Positions 32,389 through 38,166 of a stretch of DNA of 38,166 nt are shown here, in pieces. A program made the translations under genes and the position numbers. The stretch covers positions 244,927 through 283,092 of the forward strand of contig NZ_QXTJ01000033.1 of the NCBI RefSeq assembly GCF_003605735.1. The letters are read 5' to 3'. Origin of the DNA: Pseudomonas sp. LS-2 (GTDB taxonomy: Bacteria; Pseudomonadota; Gammaproteobacteria; Pseudomonadales; Pseudomonadaceae). How positions within the stretch are numbered: position 1 is the first letter of the stretch; each line of letters starts with the position of its first letter. The notes under the pieces are model-generated. The model saw only the letters and a list, made by a program, of their open reading frames with translations. It was not told the DNA's origin and searched no databases.

Positions 32389-33132
32389 ATGATCGACCTG
32401 CTCCCCGCCTCGCCTCTGCGCGATCTGGATCAACTGCTTACCAGCCTTGAGACGGTGGCGCCGCTGTTCGACGCGATTCCCGGCGTGGTGTTTTTCGTCA
32501 AGGACGCTCAGGCGCGGTATGCGCTGGTCAATCAGACGCTGGTCCAGCGTTGCGGCTTCAAGGAGAAAAGCCAGATCGTCGGGCGCACGGCAGAGGATGT
32601 CTTCCCGGCACGCTTCGGGCCGCTGTACACCGCGCAGGATCGGCGGGTGCTGGCCGATGGCAGGCAACTGAGCGACCAACTGGAGCTGCATCTTTATTAC
32701 GGCAATCAGCCGATCTGGTGCCTGACCCACAAGATTGCGCTGCGTGATTGCCACGGCGCGATCATCGGCCTGGCAGGCATCTCGCGGGACCTGCAAATCC
32801 TGCAATCGCACCCCGCCTATCAAAAACTTGCAGAAGTCGACGCCTACATCCGCCAACACTTCGCCCGCCCCATCACCCTGGAAGAACTGACCGCCATTGC
32901 CGGGCTGTCGATTGCCCAGCTCGAACGCCACTGCAAACGTATCTTCCAGCTCACGCCGCGACAGATGATTCACAAGGCGCGATTGGGCGAGGCGTCAAGG
33001 CTGCTGCGTGAAGACGTGTCGATCACTGAGGTTGCGCTGCGTTGCGGTTACACGGATCACAGCGCGTTCAGTCGGCAGTTCAAGGCACTGACCGGGGTGT
33101 CGCCGAGCGAGTACCGGGAATCGCAGAACTAG
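32389..33132 (+). CDS. AraC-family transcriptional regulator with N-terminal PAS domain
   Basis: A 247-residue regulator. A PAS sensor domain (about 20-130: FDAIPGVVFFVKDAQARYALVNQTL, then GRTAEDVFPARFG and LAGISRDLQ) precedes a complete AraC DNA-binding domain: ITLEELTAIAGLSIAQLERHCKRIF, then ITEVALRCGYTDHSAFSRQFKALTGVSPSEYR. The ATG at 32389 is chosen; GTG 32368 is possible, and neither has a clear ribosome binding site. It follows the hydroxyproline dehydrogenase genes and is the likely activator of the locus, comparable to LhpR-type regulators in other pseudomonads. That equivalence is inferred from position. Confidence 0.82.
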   Translation: MIDLLPASPLRDLDQLLTSLETVAPLFDAIPGVVFFVKDAQARYALVNQTLVQRCGFKEKSQIVGRTAEDVFPARFGPLYTAQDRRVLADGRQLSDQLELHLYYGNQPIWCLTHKIALRDCHGAIIGLAGISRDLQILQSHPAYQKLAEVDAYIRQHFARPITLEELTAIAGLSIAQLERHCKRIFQLTPRQMIHKARLGEASRLLREDVSITEVALRCGYTDHSAFSRQFKALTGVSPSEYRESQN

Positions 33133-33149
33133 AGGCTTGACCCTGGCCG

Positions 33150-33240
33150 CTGTAGGAGCGCGCTTGCCCGCGATGGCGGTCCGTCAGCCGAAGCAGTTGT
33201 CACAGGCCCAACGCCATCGCGGACAAGCGCGCTTCTACAG
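33150..33240. repeat. REPIN-type inverted repeat
   Basis: CTGTAGGAGCGCGCTTGCCC, then GCGATGGCG, faces CGCCATCGC, then GGACAAGCGCGCTTCTACAG, with a loop of about 33 nt. This is the classic Pseudomonas REP pair, immediately after the AraC gene. Confidence 0.85.
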
Positions 33241-33407
33241 GGGGAGATTGCATGAGTGAACGTGCATGTATGAAGCACCACCCTGGTTTTTGCTCCTTTA
33301 TGTAACACCGCCGCCGTCCCGCAAACACGTACGAAACCCACAGGCCGCCGATCCAAGGCGCTGCAGCCCATAGTGGCAAAACGGGCACGGCCCATGCATA
33401 TAAAATA

Positions 33408-33417
33408 TCGTATACGA
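33408..33417. promoter_or_regulatory. GntR-type operator candidate upstream of the importer gene
   Basis: TCGTATACGA is a perfect 10-bp palindrome in an AT-rich flank (AATA before, AATT after), 47 bp before the binding-protein ATG. It shares 9 of 10 bases with the site upstream of the GntR gene at 27616. Confidence 0.55.
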
Positions 33418-33463
33418 AATTACTTATCCGACTGTTCCATTACTTGCATCCTTCGAGGCTTCC

Positions 33464-34282
33464 ATGAAAAAGCATGCTGTTGCCGTAGCCCTCCTCGCTG
33501 TAATGAGCTCCTCGTTTATCAATGTGGCTTTAGCCGACAAGCTCGATGACATCATCGACTCCGGCAAACTGCGTTGTGCCGTGACCCTGGACTTCCCGCC
33601 CATGGGATCGCGCGATGACAAGAACAACCCGGTCGGATTCGACGTCGATTATTGCAACGATCTGGCGAAGGTGCTGGGCGTCACCGCCGAAGTGGTCGAG
33701 ACGCCATTCCCGGATCGTATCCCCGCGCTGGTTTCGGGACGTGCCGACGTGATCGTTGCGTCCACCTCCGACACCCTCGAACGCGCAAAAACCGTCGCGA
33801 TGACCATCCCCTACTTCGCCTTCCAGATGGTGGTACTGACCCGCGACAACACTGGCATCAGCAAATACGACGACCTCAAGGGCAAGAACGTCGGCAACAC
33901 CAGTGGGACCTATGAAGCCATCGCCCTGGAAAAAGACCAGAAGGCCTGGGGCAGCGGCAGTTTCCGCGCCTACCAGACCCAGAACGACACCATCCTTGCC
34001 GTCGCCCAGGGCCATATCGATGCGACCGTCGTCACCAACACCGTGGCCGCCGCGACGCTCAAGTCCGGCAAATACAAAGGCCTGAAAGTCGCGGGCAACG
34101 CGCCGTATGTCATCGATTACGTGTCGCTGGCCGCCAAGCGCAATGAATACGGCCTGATTCACTACCTGAACCTGTTCGTCAACCAACAGGTGCGTACTGG
34201 TCGCTACGACGAACTGTGGAAGAAGTGGGTCGGCGACGAGATCAAGCCAGCGAACCTGACCGTGCCGGGCGTTTATTACTGA
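33464..34282 (+). CDS. Amino-acid-type ABC transporter substrate-binding protein of the hydroxyproline locus
   Basis: A 272-residue periplasmic binding protein (SBP_bac_3). The signal peptide MKKHAVAVALLAVMSSSFIN ends at about VALA. The mature part begins DKLDDIIDSGKLRCAVTLDFPPMG and continues with VGFDVDYCNDLAKVLGV, IVASTSDTLERAKTVAMTIPY and LKGKNVGNTSGTYEA. A GAGG ribosome binding site lies 6 nt before ATG 33464. It works with the permeases at 36292 and 36969 and the ATPase at 37612, and likely imports hydroxyproline or a related amino acid. Confidence 0.88.
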   Translation: MKKHAVAVALLAVMSSSFINVALADKLDDIIDSGKLRCAVTLDFPPMGSRDDKNNPVGFDVDYCNDLAKVLGVTAEVVETPFPDRIPALVSGRADVIVASTSDTLERAKTVAMTIPYFAFQMVVLTRDNTGISKYDDLKGKNVGNTSGTYEAIALEKDQKAWGSGSFRAYQTQNDTILAVAQGHIDATVVTNTVAAATLKSGKYKGLKVAGNAPYVIDYVSLAAKRNEYGLIHYLNLFVNQQVRTGRYDELWKKWVGDEIKPANLTVPGVYY

Positions 34283-34296
34283 CACAGGCTGTTCGT

Positions 34297-34378
34297 TGTA
34301 GCAGTAAGGCCGGGCGGCGTTCCGTTCCGGCGGCAGCGCGATTGCGAATGTCACCGCCGGCAAGCCGGACTGCTACAG
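34297..34378. repeat. Degenerate REP-type inverted repeat
   Basis: Left arm TGTAGCAGTAAGGCCGGGCG pairs imperfectly with the right arm CCGCCGGCAAGCCGGACTGC, then TACAG. The right arm is the same as that of the REPIN at 28442-28511. Confidence 0.6.
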
Positions 34379-34399
34379 AGTGGCGTGCAAGATGCTGAT

Positions 34400-34447
34400 C
34401 GTTCCCACGCTCTGCGTGGGAATGGAGCGCCTGACGCTCCGCGTCAG
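34400..34447. repeat. Pseudomonas intergenic hairpin repeat
   Basis: TTCCCACGC TCT GCGTGGGAA (34402-34422) is a perfect 9-bp stem with a 3-nt loop. It is followed by a second hairpin, GACGC/GCGTC. Paired hairpins of this kind recur between genes in pseudomonads. Confidence 0.65.
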
Positions 34448-34529
34448 AAAGGATCGACGCGGAATGTGGGGACGATCAGGAAGAATGGTGAACGCCGAAG
34501 TACCGAGGCCCTCAATCAAGGAGCCCCCG

Positions 34530-36299
34530 ATGTCTGAAGTTTCGTTGAACGGGCGGTGTCTGGTCGCAGGCAGCGCTCAGGGTGAGTTGCTGTATGCCGA
34601 TGTCGGCCTGAGTTTCTGGGGTGGGGTCGAGCCGTTCACCGGTGAGGTCATCGACCGCCATCATCCACTCAGCGGCCAGATCATCACGGGGCGAGTGCTG
34701 GCGATTCCCAGCGGACGTGGCTCGTGTACCGGCAGCAGCGTGTTGCTGGAGCTGATCCTCAACGGTCATGCGCCCGCCGCGCTGGTGTTCGAACGGGTCG
34801 AAGACATTCTGACCCTCGGCGTGCTGGTGGCCGAGCAGATGTTCGGCCACTCCATCCCGGTGATCAGCCTCGGCGAAGCGGGTTTCGCTGCCTTGCGCGA
34901 GGTGAAATTCGTCAGAGTCGAAGACGCCCGCGTCAGCTGTTTCGAGCAGATGCCACCTGCCCTTGCTGCGCCGTCGAAACACATTGCCAGTCACCTGCAC
35001 AGCAAAATCACCCTCACCGAAATGGACCAAGGCTTTCTTGACGGCGCCTACGGCAAGGCCGCACAAGTGGCGATGGGCATCATTCTGCGCATGGCCGAAC
35101 TGCAAGGCGCAACCGAGCTGCTGGACATCACTCAGGCGCACATCGACGGCTGCATCTACACGGGTCCCGCGAGCCTTCGCTTCGCCCGGCAGCTGGTGGA
35201 CTGGAACGCCAAGGTTCGCGTGCCCACCACGCTCAACTCTATTTCCGTGGACAAACGCCGCTGGCGCGAACTGGGGATAGACCCGGCGCTCGGCGAACCC
35301 GCCAGCAATCTCGGCGATGCCTATCTGGACATGGGTGCGCGGGTCAGTTTCACCTGCGCGCCGTACTTGCTCGACAGTGCGCCAGAGCTGGGCGAGCAGA
35401 TCGTCTGGGCCGAATCCAACGCGGTGGTCTACGCCAACAGCGTGATCGGCGCTCGCACCTTGAAATACCCCGATTACCTCGATATCTGCATCGCCCTCAC
35501 CGGCCGCGCGCCGAAGATCGGCTGTCACCTGACGCAACAACGCCTGGCAACACTGCGCATCGACATTCCTGAGCTGCACGCTCCGGACGACAGCTTCTAC
35601 CCCCTGCTGGGTTATCACGTCGGCCTGCTGTGCGGCGCCGATATCCCGGTGATCTGCGGACTGGAGCACAAGGCGCCGACACTGGATGACTTGAAAGCCT
35701 TCGGCGCGGCATTCGCCACCACCTCTGCCGCGCCGATGTTTCATATCGCCGGCGTGACGCCTGAAGCCACCACCGCAGAACTGGCCATGGGCGGACATCC
35801 GCCAGCGAAACATCTGACTGTCAGCGCCCTCGACCTGCTGCACAGCTGGCGCGAACTGAACAGCGCTCAGAGTTCCGACGTCGATGCCGTGACGCTGGGC
35901 AATCCGCATTTCTCGTACAGCGAATGCGCCACCCTCGCCCGCCTCTGTCACGGCCTGCGCAAGCTCGATAGCGTAGCCATCGTCGTCACCTGCGGCCGCG
36001 CCACCCTTGAACGCGCTCAACAATCCGGTTACGTCGCGACGCTGGAAACCTTCGGCGTGCAGTTCGTCACCGACACCTGCTGGTGCATGCTCGGCGAGCC
36101 TGTGATCCCGCCGACTGCGCGCAACCTGATGACCAACTCCGGCAAATACGCGCATTACGCGCCGGGGCTGGTGGGCCGTCGCGTGCATTTCGCAAGCCTG
36201 GCCGAGTGCGTCGAAAGCGCCTGCACCGGCCACGCCAGCGGGCGTCTGCCGGTCTGGCTGCAAGCGGCCGACCAAGCGGAGGCGGTCTCGCATGTTTGA
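34530..36299 (+). CDS. lhpI: Aconitase X (AcnX type I), probable cis-3-hydroxy-L-proline dehydratase
   Basis: A 589-residue single-chain aconitase-X protein. An N-terminal swivel domain (DUF126-like, about 1-135: GRCLVAGSAQGELLYADVGLSFWGGV and GRGSCTGSSVLLELILNG) is fused to the large DUF521-like catalytic part (LTEMDQGFLDGAYGKAAQVAM, FTCAPYLLD, SNAVVYANSVIGARTLKYPDYLDI, FVTDTCWCML). Conserved cysteines for the Fe-S cluster are visible in TCAPY and TCWC. Type I members dehydrate cis-3-hydroxy-L-proline to pyrroline-2-carboxylate. The start at 34530 has AAGGAG 8 nt upstream; an in-frame start at 34380 would read through the hairpin repeat. It overlaps the next permease gene by 8 bp, placing it inside the importer operon. 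Confidence 0.85.
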   Translation: MSEVSLNGRCLVAGSAQGELLYADVGLSFWGGVEPFTGEVIDRHHPLSGQIITGRVLAIPSGRGSCTGSSVLLELILNGHAPAALVFERVEDILTLGVLVAEQMFGHSIPVISLGEAGFAALREVKFVRVEDARVSCFEQMPPALAAPSKHIASHLHSKITLTEMDQGFLDGAYGKAAQVAMGIILRMAELQGATELLDITQAHIDGCIYTGPASLRFARQLVDWNAKVRVPTTLNSISVDKRRWRELGIDPALGEPASNLGDAYLDMGARVSFTCAPYLLDSAPELGEQIVWAESNAVVYANSVIGARTLKYPDYLDICIALTGRAPKIGCHLTQQRLATLRIDIPELHAPDDSFYPLLGYHVGLLCGADIPVICGLEHKAPTLDDLKAFGAAFATTSAAPMFHIAGVTPEATTAELAMGGHPPAKHLTVSALDLLHSWRELNSAQSSDVDAVTLGNPHFSYSECATLARLCHGLRKLDSVAIVVTCGRATLERAQQSGYVATLETFGVQFVTDTCWCMLGEPVIPPTARNLMTNSGKYAHYAPGLVGRRVHFASLAECVESACTGHASGRLPVWLQAADQAEAVSHV

Positions 36300-36957
36300 T
36301 TACAACTTCCACTGGCGCGCCGCGTTCAAGGCGCTGCCGGACATGCTCAACGGCGCCATCGTCACCTTCGAAACCGCAGCCCTCTCGATGATCCTCGGGG
36401 TCATCATCGCGCTGTTTCTGGTGTTCATGCGTCAGGGCAAGAACCGGCTGTTTCGTGGCTTTGCCGCCACCTGGATCTCCATTGCCCGCAACACGCCGTC
36501 GCTGTTTCAGGTCTACATCCTGTATTTCGGCCTGGGCTCGTTTGGCTTGCACATCAGTTCGTGGGCCGCGCTGCTGGCGGGCATCACCATCAACAACGCC
36601 GGTTATCTGGCCGAGAACTTTCGCGGCGGTCTCAAGGCCGTGCCCGACACCCAACTGCGCGCCGCCCGCTCGCTAGGCATGAGCGCGCCGCAGGCCTATC
36701 GGCTGATCGTCATCCCGCAGCTGTTGCGTATCGTGTTCTATCCGCTGACCAATCAAATGGTCTGGGCCGTGCTGATGACGTCGATGGGCGTGATCGTCGG
36801 CCTCAACAACGACCTGACCGGCGTGACCCAGGATTACAACGTCAAGACGTTCCGCACCTTCGAGTTCTTCGCCATCGCGGCGGTGCTTTATTACCTGATC
36901 GCCAAACTGATCGTGGCCGTGGCACGGCTGCTGTCGTGGCGCCTGTTCCGGTATTGA
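36292..36957 (+). CDS. Amino-acid ABC transporter permease
   Basis: A 221-residue permease of the HisM/HisQ family. ALPDMLNGAIVTFETAALSMI lies at the start, WISIARNTPSLFQVYILYFGLG in the first loop, and the EAA loop RAARSLGMSAPQAYRLIVIPQLLR near the middle. About five membrane segments are seen. It overlaps the dehydratase gene by 8 bp and is followed 11 bp later by its partner permease. Confidence 0.9.
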   Translation: MFDYNFHWRAAFKALPDMLNGAIVTFETAALSMILGVIIALFLVFMRQGKNRLFRGFAATWISIARNTPSLFQVYILYFGLGSFGLHISSWAALLAGITINNAGYLAENFRGGLKAVPDTQLRAARSLGMSAPQAYRLIVIPQLLRIVFYPLTNQMVWAVLMTSMGVIVGLNNDLTGVTQDYNVKTFRTFEFFAIAAVLYYLIAKLIVAVARLLSWRLFRY

Positions 36958-36968
36958 GGGAATTGACG

Positions 36969-37619
36969 ATGTTCAATAGCAGTTTCAGCTGGAACGACCT
37001 GCAATTCATGCTCGAAGGCGCATGGGTAACCATTCTGCTGACGATCATTTCGATGCTCATCGGTACGCTGGCCGGGGTGGTGTGCGGCATGGCACGCGCC
37101 CTGTTGCCGCGCAGCACCATTCCGCTGGCGTGGCTGCTGGATGTGTTCCGCAGTGTGCCGTTGCTGATCCAGTTCGTGTTGTTCAACGCGTTGAAAAGCA
37201 TCGCCGGGCTGAACTGGAGCGCCTTCGCCGTGGCCTGCGTGGTACTCGGCTTGTACGTCACCGCGTATTGCACCGAGATCGTTCGCAGCGGCGTGCTGTC
37301 GGTGCCGCTCACCCTGCGCCGCGCCAGCCGCTCACTTGGGCTGACGTATTGGCAGGACCTGCGCCAGATCGTCATGCCGATGGCGACCCGCGTGGCCTTC
37401 CCCGGCTGGGTCAACCTGTTGCTGTCGGTGATGAAAGACACTGCGCTGGTGATGTGGATCGGCATCGTCGAACTGCTGCGCGCTTCGCAGACCATCGTCA
37501 CGCGCATTCAGGAACCGCTGCTGGTGCTGTGCATCGCAGGCCTCATTTACTACGTCATGAGTCTGGTGATCGCCCGCCTGGGTGCGCGCCTGGAAACGAG
37601 GTGGCAGGAAAATGATTGA
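36969..37619 (+). CDS. Amino-acid ABC transporter permease (second subunit)
   Basis: A 216-residue permease. Landmarks are [38 protein letters not shown] and the EAA loop [21 protein letters not shown]. The start at 36969 is preferred to a longer frame beginning at 36561 inside the preceding gene. It overlaps the ATPase start by 8 bp. Confidence 0.9.
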   Translation: MFNSSFSWNDLQFMLEGAWVTILLTIISMLIGTLAGVVCGMARALLPRSTIPLAWLLDVFRSVPLLIQFVLFNALKSIAGLNWSAFAVACVVLGLYVTAYCTEIVRSGVLSVPLTLRRASRSLGLTYWQDLRQIVMPMATRVAFPGWVNLLLSVMKDTALVMWIGIVELLRASQTIVTRIQEPLLVLCIAGLIYYVMSLVIARLGARLETRWQEND

Positions 37620-38166
37620 GATCGACAACGTACACAAATCATTCGGCGAGCTTGAGGTGATCAAGGGCGTGAGCCTGCAAGTGCAGAAAGGCGAAGTGGT
37701 GTCGATCATCGGCGGCTCGGGGTCGGGCAAATCGACGCTGCTGATGTGCATCAACGGCCTGGAATCGATCAAGAGCGGCAGCATTCGCGTGGACGGCACC
37801 GAGGTTCACGCCAGAAGCACCGACATCAACAAACTGCGGCGGAAGATCGGCATCGTCTTTCAGCAATGGAATGCCTTCCCGCACCTGACCGTACTGGAAA
37901 ACGTGATGCTCGCCCCGCGTACCGTGCTGGGAAAAAGCAAGGCTGAAGCCGAAGCGCTGGCGGTCAAGCAACTGACCCATGTGGGCCTGGGCGACAAGCT
38001 CAAGGTGTTCCCCGGCAAGCTTTCGGGCGGCCAGCAACAGCGCATGGCGATTGCCCGGGCGCTGGCGATGTCCCCGGATTACATGCTGTTCGACGAAGCG
38101 ACTTCGGCCTTGGACCCGCAACTGGTGGGCGAGGTGCTGGACACCATGCGCATGCTTGCCGAAGAC
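37612..38166 (+). CDS. Amino-acid ABC transporter ATPase (partial, cut by window end)
   Basis: The first 185 codons of a GlnQ/HisP-type ATPase. Walker [10 protein letters not shown] (about 36-44), Q-loop [14 protein letters not shown], signature [15 protein letters not shown], and Walker [20 protein letters not shown] are all present. The Walker B region has ATSALD where EPTSALD is usual, keeping the catalytic Glu. The C-terminal switch region lies outside the window. Confidence 0.92.
   Translation, partial: MIEIDNVHKSFGELEVIKGVSLQVQKGEVVSIIGGSGSGKSTLLMCINGLESIKSGSIRVDGTEVHARSTDINKLRRKIGIVFQQWNAFPHLTVLENVMLAPRTVLGKSKAEAEALAVKQLTHVGLGDKLKVFPGKLSGGQQQRMAIARALAMSPDYMLFDEATSALDPQLVGEVLDTMRMLAED

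Noticed and set aside
34512..36293. Leftward frame of 593 codons opposite the aconitase X gene
   Set aside because: Antisense shadow; rich in Ala, Gly, Arg and His with no domain, while the forward protein matches AcnX along its full length.
36561..37619. Longer rightward frame joining into the second permease
   Set aside because: The first 136 codons are an out-of-frame reading of the preceding permease; the true start is the ATG at 36969.
1..38166. CRISPR array, tRNA or rRNA genes
   Set aside because: No regularly spaced repeats, cloverleaf-forming segment or rRNA-like stretch was noticed on reading both strands.

Overview
The window looks like a Pseudomonas chromosome (P. fluorescens/P. 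syringae type). The right third has GC-rich codon usage, REP/REPIN-type inverted repeats between genes, and a hydroxyproline catabolic locus typical of that genus. No rRNA, tRNA or CRISPR array was seen. The window is a mosaic of an accessory block (about 1-27.37 kb) and a core-like block (about 27.37 kb to the end).

Layout. (1) 1-1806: the istA-side end of an IS21-family element, truncated by the window edge. (2) 2.2-20.7 kb: a compact catabolic and uptake cluster. A SsuABC/TauABC-type importer and a GMC oxidoreductase run leftward. An aromatic-type aldehyde dehydrogenase runs rightward. A leftward four-gene hydrolase operon follows: a dihydroorotase-like amidohydrolase, a DUF1116 protein fused to an AtzH/HpxZ-like domain, an amidase, and a gamma-glutamyltransferase-like Ntn hydrolase. 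Next come a VanAB-like Rieske oxygenase with its reductase, a MarR regulator, and a polar amino-acid type ABC importer. (3) 21.3-25.8 kb, visibly AT-richer: a HigB-like toxin with a HigA-IrrE fusion, tail to tail with a four-gene operon encoding a DUF4031 protein, a thymidylate-synthase-like enzyme, a uracil-DNA-glycosylase-like protein, and a protein resembling the alpha-glutamyl/putrescinyl-thymine pyrophosphorylase family. (4) 25976-27143: a complete IS5-family element with a CTAG target duplication. (5) From about 27.37 kb: a truncated gene end, then a hydroxyproline locus. It contains a GntR regulator, 4-hydroxyproline epimerase, a three-subunit FAD/Fe-S dehydrogenase, a PAS-AraC regulator, an ABC importer and an aconitase-X type cis-3-hydroxyproline dehydratase; the importer ATPase is cut by the window end.

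How the genes work together. The strongest new signal is a palindrome with core GGYATRCC. It occurs eight times, as four pairs, only in the four promoter regions of the catabolic cluster. This ties both importers, the Rieske system, the hydrolase operon and the dehydrogenases into one regulon, most likely controlled by the MarR protein encoded inside it. The hydrolase operon has homologues of parts of the oxalurate/oxamate (hpxWYZ) and oxamate carbamoyltransferase (DUF1116) systems, so the substrate is probably a nitrogen-containing organic compound broken down through an amide or oxamate-like intermediate. The substrate itself cannot be read from the sequence.

The second system worth attention is the thymidylate-synthase-like / UDG-like / pyrophosphorylase-like operon beside a toxin-antitoxin-protease pair. 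It looks like a chromosomal nucleotide or DNA base-modification module, possibly defensive. The right-hand block has its own visible regulation: a TCGTATACRA palindrome lies upstream of both the GntR gene and the importer gene at 33464.
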